A DNA stretch of 13,931 nucleotides from Arthrobacter sp. (GTDB taxonomy: Bacteria > Actinomycetota > Actinomycetes > Actinomycetales > Micrococcaceae), in the NCBI GenBank assembly GCA_030147325.1, contig JASLAA010000312.1, forward strand, positions 1-13,931, in the 5' to 3' direction. Below are positions 1 through 7,636 of this stretch, in pieces. How positions within the stretch are numbered: the first letter of the stretch is position 1; each line of letters opens with the position of its first letter. The notes below the pieces were generated by a model, which worked only from the letters and a program-made list of their open reading frames with translations, was not told where the DNA came from and searched no databases. The position numbers and the translations under genes were made by a program.

Positions 1-530
1 GCGCCCGGGGCGGGATGGACGCCGGTCTCGGCGCCGTTCGAGGCCACGAGCCAGCCCGGGGGCGCGATCACCGTGAAGGAGAAGCTCGCCTTGAGGTCCG
101 GCTGCTCGAAGTTCGCGAAGACCCGGCGGGCATCGGCCGGCTCGTACTGGGTGTAGAGGTAGGTCTCGCCGTCGACGGGATCCACGAAACGATGGAGCCC
201 TTCTCCGCTGGTGCTGTAGCGCGCCCGCCCGTCCACGATGACCGTGTTGGTCTCGGCGAGGCCCTCGAGCAGGATGCGGGCGCCGTCCCTGGTCGCCACC
301 GGATCCAGGGTGCGTCCGTTCAGCTGGACCGCAGTGACGTCCCCGATGAAGTCCAGAAAGGTCGAGGCTCCCGGCTCTTTGCAGGAGAACCTGACCGTCG
401 TGGTGCTGCGGTACGTGGTGTTGGCAGCATCCAGCGCGTTCGAGACGTCCAGCTCGACGCCGTAGCTCTCTGTGAGCAGCAGCCCCGAACGCGCAGCTGC
501 TTCGTCCCGGCGCAGGTTCTCGTTCTCCAT
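1..530 (-). CDS. pepN: Aminopeptidase N (M1 metallopeptidase), N-terminal part, cut by window edge
   Basis: The gene starts at the ATG at 530 and runs leftward out of the window, so only 176 residues are visible and there is no stop. M1 aminopeptidases remove N-terminal residues from peptides, normally in the cytosol. What is seen is the N-terminal beta-sandwich domain. It opens MENENLRRDEAAARSG, the usual start of actinobacterial PepN, and contains the family segment around residues 122-148 (ETYLYTQYEPADARRVF, then NFEQPDLKASF), where Q128 and E130 match the positions that bind the substrate N-terminus in this family. The zinc motif HExxH and the GxMEN loop would lie beyond the window. No strong Shine-Dalgarno is visible before 530. 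An in-frame TTG at 542 is possible, but the ATG fits the family N-terminus. It follows glgC on the same strand, separated by a terminator, so it is probably transcribed on its own. Confidence 0.9.
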   Translation of the reverse strand, partial: MENENLRRDEAAARSGLLLTESYGVELDVSNALDAANTTYRSTTTVRFSCKEPGASTFLDFIGDVTAVQLNGRTLDPVATRDGARILLEGLAETNTVIVDGRARYSTSGEGLHRFVDPVDGETYLYTQYEPADARRVFANFEQPDLKASFSFTVIAPPGWLVASNGAETGVHPAPG

Positions 531-642
531 CCGGTCATTCAACCATGCACTTCGCGCGGCGTCGGAGTGCGAGCTGCGCGCCAGGGGGCGAGGAGGTGCG
601 CCGACGGCGCCGGCCTGACCGTCCCGTCATCGCGACGCGCAG

Positions 643-673
643 AAGGGGCCCCGACCCGACGCCGGGGCCCCTT
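643..673 (-). terminator. Terminator of glgC
   Basis: A perfect 11-bp inverted repeat (arms 643-653 and 663-673, AAGGGGCCCCG-type) encloses a 9-base loop. It starts 22 bases after the glgC stop on the minus strand. The transcript reads into only a short U run (the arm itself ends in CTT), so it is a strong GC hairpin with a weak tail, as is common in high-GC Actinobacteria. It separates glgC from pepN. Confidence 0.75.
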
Positions 674-694
674 CACGAGGAGCTCGATGGCCCG

Positions 695-1939
695 TCACCC
701 CGGAGGGATGACGTGTCCCTTGCTGACGATCGTCAGTCCCGAATCCGTCACCGCGAAGCCGCGGCTGCGGTCGAGTTCGAAATCCACGCCGATCTGGGCG
801 CCCGCAGGGATCCGGACGTTCTTGTCGATGATGGCGCGACGCACCACCGCGCCGGCACCCACGTTGACCTTGTCCAGGAGGACCGAGCCGGTGACATCGG
901 CCGCCTCGTCGATGAACACGTCGGTCGCCAGCACCGAGTTCTGGACGGCGCCACCGGACACGACCACGCCGGCGGAGACGATCGAGTCGTGGGCCTCGCC
1001 AGGGCGGCCGGTGAAGCTGCGAACGAACTTCGCCGGCGGGGAGACGCTCTGCCGGGTGTAGATGGGCCACTGGAGGTTGTACAGGTTGAACAGCGGCAGG
1101 GGCGAGATCAGATCCATGTTGGCGTCGTAGTAGGAATCCATCGTCCCGACGTCACGCCAGTACTGGCGGTCCCGTTCGGTGGACCCCGGGATCTCGTTCG
1201 TCGTGAAGTCGTACACGGCGGCGTCGTTGCGTTCCACGAAATAGGGGATGATGTCCCCGCCCATGTCGTGCTTCGTGTTGAGGCGCGCGGCGTCGTCCTC
1301 GAGTGCCTTCAGCAGTGCGTCGGTGGTGAATACGTAGTTGCCCATGGACGCGAGGAAGCTGTTCGGATCGTCGGGCAGTCCCGGCGTGGTCTTCGGCTTC
1401 TCGACGAACGCGGCGATGCGGCTCGGGTCGTCCTGCGCCGTCTCGATGACGCCGAACTGGTCCACGAGGTTCATGGGCTGCCGGACGGCGGCGACGCTGA
1501 CCGACGCTCCGCTGGCCACGTGGGCGTCGACCATCTGGGAGAAGTCCATCCGGTAGACGTGGTCGGCGCCGATGACGACGACGATGTCCGGCTGGGCGTC
1601 GTGGATCAGGTTCAGGGACTGGTAGATCGCGTTGGCGCTGCCGAGGAACCAGCTCTTGCCGCGTCGCTGCTGCGCCGGGACGGACGCGATGTAGTTCTGC
1701 AGCTGGGTCGACATGCGCCAGGTCTCGGAGATGTGCCGATCGAGGCTGTGGGATTTGTACTGGGTCAACACCACGATCTGGAGGTACCCGGAGTTCACGA
1801 GGTTCGACAGTGCGAAGTCGATGAGCCGGTAGCTTCCGGCGAAGGGTACGGCCGGCTTGGCCCTGTCGGCGGTCAGCGGCATCAGCCGCTTGCCCTCTCC
1901 GCCCGCCAACACGACGGCGAGTACTTTCTTCGGTGCCAC
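695..1939 (-). CDS. glgC: Glucose-1-phosphate adenylyltransferase (ADP-glucose pyrophosphorylase)
   Basis: GlgC makes ADP-glucose and pyrophosphate from ATP and glucose-1-phosphate, the committed step to bacterial alpha-glucan, in the cytosol. The 414-residue product has the usual family length. The nucleotidyltransferase core carries the pyrophosphorylase signature LAGGEGKRLMPLT (residues 11-23), the metal/substrate segment GADHVYRMD (124-132) and the sugar-phosphate lysine in FVEKP (K181). The C-terminal third, rich in V/I/A/G hexapeptide-like turns (about 300-400), is the left-handed beta-helix domain. The start is set at a GTG (1939) because GGGAGG lies 6 bases upstream and the product begins MAPKKVLAVVLAGG; a longer in-frame reading to 2035 would cover the promoter region. 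It is divergent from glgA, the consumer of its product, with 133 bases between them. Whether it is allosterically regulated cannot be read from the sequence. Confidence 0.95.
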   Translation of the reverse strand: MAPKKVLAVVLAGGEGKRLMPLTADRAKPAVPFAGSYRLIDFALSNLVNSGYLQIVVLTQYKSHSLDRHISETWRMSTQLQNYIASVPAQQRRGKSWFLGSANAIYQSLNLIHDAQPDIVVVIGADHVYRMDFSQMVDAHVASGASVSVAAVRQPMNLVDQFGVIETAQDDPSRIAAFVEKPKTTPGLPDDPNSFLASMGNYVFTTDALLKALEDDAARLNTKHDMGGDIIPYFVERNDAAVYDFTTNEIPGSTERDRQYWRDVGTMDSYYDANMDLISPLPLFNLYNLQWPIYTRQSVSPPAKFVRSFTGRPGEAHDSIVSAGVVVSGGAVQNSVLATDVFIDEAADVTGSVLLDKVNVGAGAVVRRAIIDKNVRIPAGAQIGVDFELDRSRGFAVTDSGLTIVSKGHVIPPG

Positions 1940-1945
1940 GTATGA

Positions 1946-1951
1946 CCTCCC
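1946..1951 (-). promoter_or_regulatory. Shine-Dalgarno of glgC
   Basis: GGGAGG on the minus strand, 6 bases before the GTG at 1939. It decides the glgC start against the longer in-frame ORF, which has no ribosome site. Confidence 0.8.
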
Positions 1952-1993
1952 GCTCTTCCTTGAGTGTTCTGCGTCCTCGATTGGTCGTCGATC

Positions 1994-1999
1994 AGCGTA
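1994..1999 (-). promoter_or_regulatory. Candidate -10 element of glgC
   Basis: TACGCT on the minus strand matches the actinobacterial TAnnnT -10 pattern and would start transcription near 1987, giving a leader of roughly 48 bases that includes the Shine-Dalgarno. No good -35 is visible; the expected place overlaps the palindrome at 2011-2025. Confidence 0.4.
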
Positions 2000-2030
2000 G
2001 GTCCACACAGCCGGAACCCTTCCGGTCCAC
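2000..2030. promoter_or_regulatory. Candidate operator between divergent glgC and glgA
   Basis: A perfect 6-bp inverted repeat, CCGGAA-CCC-TTCCGG (2011-2025), is flanked by two copies of GGTCCAC (2000-2006 and 2024-2030), 24 bases apart start to start. The cluster sits just upstream of the glgC -10 and upstream of the glgA -10, where one regulator could act on both genes. That it binds a protein is inference. Confidence 0.35.
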
Positions 2031-2060
2031 TTCACAGTAGAGGACTCCGACGCACTGCAC

Positions 2061-2066
2061 TACGTT
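2061..2066 (+). promoter_or_regulatory. Candidate -10 element of glgA, leaderless
   Basis: TACGTT ends 6 bases before the GTG at 2073, so transcription would begin at the start codon itself. There is no Shine-Dalgarno in front of that GTG, which agrees with a leaderless mRNA. No clear -35 is present. Confidence 0.45.
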
Positions 2067-2072
2067 GGTCTG

Positions 2073-3266
2073 GTGCGAGTAGACATTGTGACCAAGGAGT
2101 TCCCGCCCGAGATCTATGGTGGCGCGGGGGTGCACGTCGCCGAACTGAGCAGGGTGCTGGCACCCCAGGTCGATCTCCACGTCCATGCCTTCGGAGCACC
2201 TCGTCCCGAGGATTACCATGGGGCGTCGGTGCTGTCGTACGGGGTGCCCGATGCTCTCGCAGCAGCCAACGCTGCGGTGCAGACGCTCGGTACCGACCTG
2301 CAGATGCTGACCGCGATCGGCGGCGCGGACCTCGTGCACTCCCACACCTGGTACGCCAACATGGCAGGGCACCTCGCAGCGCTGCTCCACGGCATCCCGC
2401 ACGTCCTCAGCGCGCACAGCCTCGAGCCGCTGCGTCCGTGGAAGGCCGAACAGCTGGGAGGCGGGTACGCACTGTCGTCGTGGGTCGAGAAGACCTCCTA
2501 CGAAGCCGCGGCCGCTGTGATCGCCGTCTCTGCGGGTATGCGCGCCGACATCCTGCGCAGCTATCCCGACGTCGATCCGGGCAAGGTGCACGTGGTGCAC
2601 AACGGCATCGACGTGGCGCAGTGGTCGCCGGACGAGGACGACGACGCCCTCCGCGCCCACGGGATCGATCCCGCCCGCCCGAGCGTCGTGTTCGTCGGAC
2701 GCAACACCCGCCAGAAGGGTGTCCCGTACCTCCTGCGCGCGGCCGCGCACCTGCCCGCCGACGTGCAGCTCGTTCTCTGCCTGGGTGCCGCCGACACCCC
2801 GGAGCTGGCGGCGGAGACCGAGGTACTGATCTCGGAGCTGCGCGACCGGCGAGGCTCGGTGGTACTCATCGAACGCATGCTCCCGCGACGCGAGGTCGTC
2901 CAGATCCTCAGCCACGCAACGGTCTTCGCCTGCCCGTCCATCTACGAACCGCTCGGGATCGTGAACCTCGAGGCGATGGCGTGCGGTGCCGCCGTCGTCG
3001 CTTCCGCCACCGGGGGAATCCCCGAGGTGGTCGACGACGGCGTGACCGGCACCCTCGTGCCCATCGAGCAGCTCCAGGACGGTACGGGGACACCCCTGGA
3101 CCCGGAGAAGTTCGTCGCCGATTTCGCCGCGGCTGTCAACGAACTCGTGGCCGACCCGGCGAGGGCCGCCGCCATGGGTGCCGAAGGGCGCCGAAGGGCG
3201 GAGCGGCATTTCGACTGGGGTTCCATCGCGGAGACCACCCTGGGGGTCTACCGGAGCGTCCTCTGA
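2073..3266 (+). CDS. glgA: GT4 glycogen synthase / alpha-maltose-1-phosphate synthase
   Basis: The 397-residue product is a family GT4 glycosyltransferase of the actinobacterial GlgA/GlgM type, not the longer GT5 enzyme of enterics. It begins MRVDIVTKEFPPEIYGGAGVH, the N-terminal donor/acceptor loop. It carries SHTWYAN (90-96), VSAGM (152-156), the donor-phosphate segment GRNTRQKG (209-216) and the EX7E motif E292-PLGIVNL-E300. It uses ADP-glucose from the divergent GlgC. In Mycobacterium tuberculosis the homologous divergent pair is Rv1213 (GlgC) and Rv1212c (GlgM), and GlgM makes maltose-1-phosphate for the GlgE pathway; which product is made here cannot be told from sequence. The start is the GTG at 2073, directly behind a -10-like hexamer, with no ribosome site, so the mRNA is probably leaderless. 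A hairpin 47 bases downstream ends the transcript. Confidence 0.92.
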   Translation: MRVDIVTKEFPPEIYGGAGVHVAELSRVLAPQVDLHVHAFGAPRPEDYHGASVLSYGVPDALAAANAAVQTLGTDLQMLTAIGGADLVHSHTWYANMAGHLAALLHGIPHVLSAHSLEPLRPWKAEQLGGGYALSSWVEKTSYEAAAAVIAVSAGMRADILRSYPDVDPGKVHVVHNGIDVAQWSPDEDDDALRAHGIDPARPSVVFVGRNTRQKGVPYLLRAAAHLPADVQLVLCLGAADTPELAAETEVLISELRDRRGSVVLIERMLPRREVVQILSHATVFACPSIYEPLGIVNLEAMACGAAVVASATGGIPEVVDDGVTGTLVPIEQLQDGTGTPLDPEKFVADFAAAVNELVADPARAAAMGAEGRRRAERHFDWGSIAETTLGVYRSVL

Positions 3267-3313
3267 GTCGGCTCGGAGGACCTGCTGCTGCAGGCGTGCT
3301 GACCAAGCCATGA

Positions 3314-3345
3314 CCAGGGCCCGGGGATTGCTCCCCGGGCCCTGG
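3314..3345. terminator. Two-way terminator between glgA and the acyl-CoA dehydrogenase gene
   Basis: A 14-bp perfect inverted repeat (arms 3314-3327 and 3332-3345) with a 4-base TTGC loop. It lies between two convergent genes (stops at 3266 and 3363) and would work on either strand. There is no long U tract. Confidence 0.8.
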
Positions 3346-3362
3346 CTCTGAGGACCGGTCGG

Positions 3363-5492
3363 TTAGCGGCTCGCGCTCGCCTTCCCTGCCTTCTTACCTT
3401 TCCTGGCCTTCTTGTCCCTGGCCGCCCGGGACAGGAGGGTCTTCTCATCGATCGGAGCCCCGCTGCTCGCGCGACGACGCCGCGTGTACTCCGCGGCTTC
3501 CTCCTGCCGCTTCTGCTCGGCGCCGGTCGCGATGGCCGAGCGCAGGTGCTCAGGGCCATACCCGAACGCGTCCACGAGGTCGAGGGCGTGCGGGCTGATC
3601 TTGACCAGCAAACGATTGATGTAGCCGTCCAGTGTTCGCGCCCGCTGCGACGAGAGGCGTCCGTTCATCAGGAACCAGGCCAGGTCCTTCTCGATCAGGC
3701 ACAGGCCGAACAGGTCACGGAGACGGGTGAGGACCTCGCGCGTACCTGGGTCCTCGATGCCCGCGAGCCCGCGGGTGAAGGCCTCCCACTGCAGGAGCTC
3801 GGCGTGAGCCCGGGCCACCTCGATGAGTTCGTTCTGGTGCTTGTTGAACAGGGCCGCCGACTTCTCCTGCGGCATCCCCTTGGCCCCGCGCAGCACGGCG
3901 GCGAGATCCGCCACGCGCGACTGCACACGGTCCGACAACAGTTCGCGCTGTGTGTCCTCGTCGCGGAGCGCGAGGGCGGACTTCTTGCCCGAGCCCGAAT
4001 CCGCGACGGTCTGGGCCACCCGGCGCAGCCCCGAACGGTGCAGCGTCCTGCCCGCGGCCTGTGACACCGCGTAGCGTGCCAGTACGCCGAAGTCCACGCC
4101 CTTGAACTCCTTGGCGTAATCCGTGAGGAGCCGCTTGGCGACGAGCTGCAGGAGGACCGTGTTGTCGCCCTCGAACGTGACGTACACATCGAGATCCGCC
4201 CGCAGCGACGCGAAGCGGTTCTCGATGAGGAACCCCTGGCCGCCAGTCGCCTCCCGGCACTCCTGCAGCGTGTCCAGTGCGAGCCAGGTACTCAGGGGCT
4301 TGAAGGCTGCGGCGAGGGTCTCGAGGTCCTGGCGATCCTCGTCGGTGTCGTGCGCGCCCGAGAAGACGTCGTCGAACTTCTCGAGGAGTTCCTCGTGCGC
4401 GAACGACGCCGCATAGGTCGCGGCGAGGCGGGGCAGCAGCCGGCGCTGGTGGCGCTGGTAATCCATCAGCACCTCCTCCCTCAGGTCCGAGGACGCGTTG
4501 AACTGGCGGCGCTGGGTGGAATAGGTGATGGCCGCGGTCAGGGCGAGCTTGCTCGCCGCGACGGCGGCACCGTCGAGTGATACGCGTCCCTGGACCAGGG
4601 TGCCGAGCATGGTGAAGAAGCGACGTCCGGGTGAGGCGATCGTCGACGAGTAGGTGCCGTCCTCGGCTACGTCGCCGTACCGGTTCAGCAGGTTGGTGCG
4701 CGGGACACGGACACCGGTGAAGTGCAGCCTTCCGTTGTCGATGCCGTTGAGGCCACCCTTGATGCCGTCGTCCTCGCCTCCCACTCCGGGCCGGAACTGG
4801 CCGTGCCCGTCGCGCAGTTCCACATAGAAGCCGTGGACACCGTGGTTGACGCCGTTGGTGATCAGCTGCGCGAACACGACCGCGGCCCGGCCGTCGATGG
4901 CGCCGTTGCCGATGTAGTCCTTCCACGCTGCACGGAACGGCGTGTCGATGACGAACTCGTCGGTGCCGGGATCGAAGGTCGCTGTCGTCGCGATGCTGGC
5001 GACGTCGCTGCCATGCCCGGTCTCCGTCATGGCGAAGCAGCCCGGTATCTCCATGTTCATGATGCCGGGCAGCCAGTCACGGTGATGCTTCTCGGTACCG
5101 AGATGCATCACCGCGGAGCCGAACAGGCCCCACTGCACCCCGGCCTTGATCTGAAGCGACGGGTCCGCGACCACGAGCTCCTCGAAGCCCGCGACGTTCC
5201 CGCCGTGATCGTCGTCCCCGCCGAAGGCCTCGGGGAAGGCCCGGTGGACGGCTTTCTGTTCCACGAGGTAGTGCAGCTGGTCGAAGCAGCGGCGGCGGTG
5301 GTCGTGGTGGGTGAGGCCCTCGATCTTGTGCAATTCAGTGCGGCCGGCCAGTTCCCGGGCGACGCGCCGCACGTGGGCCCACTTGCCGAGAAGCAGCTCA
5401 CCGAGTTCGGCCACGTCCACGGTGGCCTGGTCGTCGTCCCTGATGTCGGCCGTTGCAGGGATCTGCTGCGGCCGGGAGATGGTGTGCGTCAT
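3363..5492 (-). CDS. Large acyl-CoA dehydrogenase of acyl-CoA oxidase-like type
   Basis: The 709-residue flavoprotein should introduce the trans-2,3 double bond into acyl-CoA, the first step of beta-oxidation. It is much longer than classic acyl-CoA dehydrogenases (about 380-400) and has acyl-CoA oxidase layout: N-terminal helical domain, middle domain with the flavin segment CFAMTETGHGSDV (152-164), FAD-contact helices (about 290-350), and FEGDNTVL (440-447), where E441 aligns with the general base, followed by a second C-terminal helical domain. If it is an oxidase it makes H2O2; a dehydrogenase would pass electrons to ETF. Sequence alone does not decide. The tail (about 683-709) is rich in Lys, Arg and Ala. 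The start is the ATG at 5492, overlapping the TetR stop by 4 bases (ATGA), with GAAGGA 6 bases upstream. It is co-transcribed with, and likely controlled by, that TetR. Confidence 0.88.
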   Translation of the reverse strand: MTHTISRPQQIPATADIRDDDQATVDVAELGELLLGKWAHVRRVARELAGRTELHKIEGLTHHDHRRRCFDQLHYLVEQKAVHRAFPEAFGGDDDHGGNVAGFEELVVADPSLQIKAGVQWGLFGSAVMHLGTEKHHRDWLPGIMNMEIPGCFAMTETGHGSDVASIATTATFDPGTDEFVIDTPFRAAWKDYIGNGAIDGRAAVVFAQLITNGVNHGVHGFYVELRDGHGQFRPGVGGEDDGIKGGLNGIDNGRLHFTGVRVPRTNLLNRYGDVAEDGTYSSTIASPGRRFFTMLGTLVQGRVSLDGAAVAASKLALTAAITYSTQRRQFNASSDLREEVLMDYQRHQRRLLPRLAATYAASFAHEELLEKFDDVFSGAHDTDEDRQDLETLAAAFKPLSTWLALDTLQECREATGGQGFLIENRFASLRADLDVYVTFEGDNTVLLQLVAKRLLTDYAKEFKGVDFGVLARYAVSQAAGRTLHRSGLRRVAQTVADSGSGKKSALALRDEDTQRELLSDRVQSRVADLAAVLRGAKGMPQEKSAALFNKHQNELIEVARAHAELLQWEAFTRGLAGIEDPGTREVLTRLRDLFGLCLIEKDLAWFLMNGRLSSQRARTLDGYINRLLVKISPHALDLVDAFGYGPEHLRSAIATGAEQKRQEEAAEYTRRRRASSGAPIDEKTLLSRAARDKKARKGKKAGKASASR

Positions 5493-6256
5493 GGCGTGTC
5501 CTTCGCGGGTCGTCGGGAGGGTTCGGGCGAGTCTGGCGTGGTCGGCGGGTCGGTCGTCCCGAATCGGGCGATGCCGTCGAACAGCCATTCGGTGATATGG
5601 CGGGCCATCTGCTCCTCGCTCGGTTTGCCGGGCTCGTCGGGGGAGGAGAGCCACCGCTCACCCGAGGCGCGCACCATGCCGATGGCTGCCGCCGGCCAGT
5701 ACTCCGGTATGGCATCGCCCGGATCGGAGGGGTCTCCCGGGGCGAGCAGGTAGGCGCGCATGGGCCGGGCGATCATCTCGGTGATCGCCGCCAGGAAATG
5801 GGCGAGGGTGTCCTGGTCGCCGTCGTCGGCAGGGGTGGATTCGGCGATGCCGACCCGCGTGACGAAGGCGTAGACGCCGGGTGAGGTCCGGGCCATCTGG
5901 AGATAGGCCAGCACCATGGAGTACAGGCCGTCCCGGGGGGTGGCGGCAGCCTTCGCAGCGTCCAGCACCTTCTGTTGCATCTGTCCGATGACCACCTCGG
6001 CCATGGCCCGCTGCAACCCGGTCTTGTCGCCGAAGTAGCGGTAGTAGACGGACTTCGAGGTGTCTGCCGCTGCAGCGATGTCTTCCATCGAGGCTCCTGG
6101 ACCCAGTGCGCTGACCGCTCGCCTCGCGGCGCTGATGAGCTGTCGGCGCCGCTCCGCCCTGTGCTGTTCCCAACGGCTGGAACGACCGTCGGGGGTGGAC
6201 GGCAGCAGCTCCTGGGCTTTCTCGGAGGCGCTCTTCAGCACGGGGGCCAGCTTCAT
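5489..6256 (-). CDS. TetR/AcrR-family regulator of the divergent lipid operons
   Basis: A 255-residue TetR-type protein. About 35 residues of charged N-terminal extension precede the DNA-binding domain. The helix-turn-helix is around residues 57-78 (MEDIAAAADTSKSVYYRYFGDK, with the family YYRYF turn). The C-terminal two thirds, helical and variable, should bind a ligand, probably an acyl-CoA by context, and form the dimer. It is the first gene of a two-gene operon with the acyl-CoA dehydrogenase, whose ATG overlaps its stop. It diverges from the thiolase-FabG-MaoC operon with 63 bases between start codons, and a 31-bp near-palindrome begins one base upstream of its own ATG. It therefore probably represses itself and both operons. 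No Shine-Dalgarno precedes the ATG, so the mRNA looks leaderless. The ligand is unknown. Confidence 0.9.
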   Translation of the reverse strand: MKLAPVLKSASEKAQELLPSTPDGRSSRWEQHRAERRRQLISAARRAVSALGPGASMEDIAAAADTSKSVYYRYFGDKTGLQRAMAEVVIGQMQQKVLDAAKAAATPRDGLYSMVLAYLQMARTSPGVYAFVTRVGIAESTPADDGDQDTLAHFLAAITEMIARPMRAYLLAPGDPSDPGDAIPEYWPAAAIGMVRASGERWLSSPDEPGKPSEEQMARHITEWLFDGIARFGTTDPPTTPDSPEPSRRPAKDTP

Positions 6257-6280
6257 GATACCCAGCGTATCAGGTACGCT
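6252..6280 (+). promoter_or_regulatory. Candidate promoter of the thiolase operon
   Basis: TTCATG (6252-6257) and TACGCT (6275-6280) are 17 bases apart, giving a start near 6287 and a 33-base leader that contains AGGAG (6308-6312), 7 bases before the thiolase ATG. The -35 is poor (3 of 6). TAATCC at 6290-6295 is another -10 possibility. Confidence 0.35.
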
Positions 6281-6287
6281 TGGTATC
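6257..6287. promoter_or_regulatory. 31-bp near-perfect palindromic operator for the adjacent TetR
   Basis: The sequence is symmetrical about 6272: outer half-sites GATACC (6257-6262) and GGTATC (6282-6287), inner half-sites AGCGTA (6264-6269) and TACGCT (6275-6280). Of 15 base pairs around the centre, 13 are symmetric. It directly abuts the TetR start codon, and the inner half-sites can themselves serve as -10 hexamers on each strand. Binding would block both divergent promoters. Confidence 0.8.
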
Positions 6288-6292
6288 GGTAA
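6264..6292 (-). promoter_or_regulatory. Candidate promoter of the TetR-acyl-CoA dehydrogenase operon
   Basis: On the minus strand, TTACCG (6292-6287) and TACGCT (6269-6264) are separated by 17 bases. Transcription would begin at about 6257, one base before the ATG at 6256, so the message would be leaderless. The -10 lies wholly inside the palindromic operator. Confidence 0.45.
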
Positions 6293-6319
6293 TCCGACCC
6301 CTCGTACAGGAGTTCTTCC

Positions 6320-7636
6320 ATGACAGATCAGGCCGGGGCGCAGAACACCGCCCAGTCACCCCGCACCGCCGTCGTCATCGGTGGCAACCGCATCCCGTTC
6401 GCGCGTTCGGGCGGCGCCTACGCCTACTCGTCGAACAAGGACATGCTCATCGCGGCCCTGGACGGGCTCGTGGCACGCTTCGGTCTGCAGGGCGAGCGCA
6501 TCGGCGAGGTGGCCGCAGGCGCCGTCCTCAAGCACTCGCGGGACTTCAACCTGACCCGCGAAGCGGTCCTCGGTTCCGCGCTCTCACCCGAGACGCCGGC
6601 ATACGACCTGCAGCAGGCGTGCGCCACGGGCCTCGAGACCGTCGTGGGCCTGTCGAACAAGATCAGACTCGGGCAGATCGACTCCGGCATCGCCGGCGGC
6701 GTCGACTCGGCTTCGGACGCACCCATCGCGGTGAGCGAGGGTCTCCGCCGCGTGCTCCTCGATCTCTCCCGCGCCAAGACCACCCAGCAGAAGATCAAGG
6801 CGCTGGCCGGACTTCGACCGAAGGACCTCTCCCCGAACGCACCGACCACGGGCGAGCCGCGCACGGGCCTGTCCATGGGGGAGCACCAGGCGATCACGAC
6901 CGCAGCATGGAAGATCACGCGGGAGGCGCAGGACGAACTCGCCTACCGCAGCCACCAGAATCTCGCCGCCGCCTACGAACGCGGCTTCTTCTCCGACCTG
7001 ATGACGCCGTACCGCGGCCTCACGAAGGACGCGAACCTCCGGCCGGACACCTCGCTGGAGAAGCTCGCGACCCTGAAGCCCGTCTTCGGCCGGTCCCTCG
7101 ACGCACCGGCCACGATGACTGCGGGCAACTCGACACCGCTGACCGACGGCGCCGCCCTCGTCCTGCTCGGGAGCGAGGAGTACGCCACCGCCAACAACCT
7201 CCCCATGCTCGCGAACATCGTCGACGCCGAAGCGGCAGCGGTCGACTTCGTCCATGGCGAGGAGGGCCTGCTCATGGGAGGCGTCCACGCCGTACCCCGC
7301 CTGCTCGAGCGCAACGGGCTGACGTTCGACGACTTCGACTTCTTCGAGATCCACGAAGCCTTCGCAGGGACGGTCCTCAGCGCACTGGCGGCCTGGGAGG
7401 ACGAGGACTACTGCAAGCGCGTGCTGGGGCTCGACCGTGCGCTCGGCAGCATCGACCGCGCCAAGCTCAACGTCAACGGATCCTCGCTCGCGGCAGGACA
7501 CCCCTTCGCCGCGACCGGAGGCCGCATCGTCGCCACACTCGCCAAGACCCTCTCCGAGCAGGGCGGCCGCGGCCTCATCTCCATCTGTGCCGCCGGCGGC
7601 CAGGGCGTCGTCGCGATCCTCGAGGCGAGGAACTGA
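6320..7636 (+). CDS. Acetyl-CoA C-acyltransferase (3-ketoacyl-CoA thiolase), FadI/FadA2-like
   Basis: A 438-residue thiolase, which cleaves 3-ketoacyl-CoA with CoA to acetyl-CoA and a shortened acyl-CoA, or runs the Claisen condensation in reverse. The acylated cysteine is C101 in DLQQACATGLE. The other catalytic residues are H345 in FEIHEAFAG, H394 in AAGHPFAATGGR and C423 in CAAGGQG, so all active-site blocks are intact. The extra loop (about 150-190) and the length match the FadI/FadA2 branch rather than the biosynthetic acetoacetyl-CoA thiolases. The start is the ATG at 6320 with AGGAG 7 bases upstream. It is first in a tight operon; its TGA shares one base with the next ATG (TGATG). In M. 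tuberculosis, FadA2 (Rv0243) neighbours FabG4, HtdX and FadE5, which resembles this layout. Confidence 0.93.
   Translation: MTDQAGAQNTAQSPRTAVVIGGNRIPFARSGGAYAYSSNKDMLIAALDGLVARFGLQGERIGEVAAGAVLKHSRDFNLTREAVLGSALSPETPAYDLQQACATGLETVVGLSNKIRLGQIDSGIAGGVDSASDAPIAVSEGLRRVLLDLSRAKTTQQKIKALAGLRPKDLSPNAPTTGEPRTGLSMGEHQAITTAAWKITREAQDELAYRSHQNLAAAYERGFFSDLMTPYRGLTKDANLRPDTSLEKLATLKPVFGRSLDAPATMTAGNSTPLTDGAALVLLGSEEYATANNLPMLANIVDAEAAAVDFVHGEEGLLMGGVHAVPRLLERNGLTFDDFDFFEIHEAFAGTVLSALAAWEDEDYCKRVLGLDRALGSIDRAKLNVNGSSLAAGHPFAATGGRIVATLAKTLSEQGGRGLISICAAGGQGVVAILEARN

Noticed and set aside
15..1945. Long plus-strand frames at 15-1061 and 545-1945
   Set aside because: They are antisense to pepN and glgC, whose minus-strand products match known families across full length; their translations are low-complexity R/A/G/V-rich without motifs.
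1992..3311. Minus-strand 439-codon frame across glgA
   Set aside because: Mirror frame of a clear GT4 enzyme; it also runs over the glgC/glgA control region and the terminator. High GC creates such open frames.
5108..5753. Plus-strand frames opposite the acyl-CoA dehydrogenase and TetR (for example 4722-5753)
   Set aside because: They are antisense shadows of two well-supported genes with an ATGA overlap, and have no motif or ribosome site of their own.
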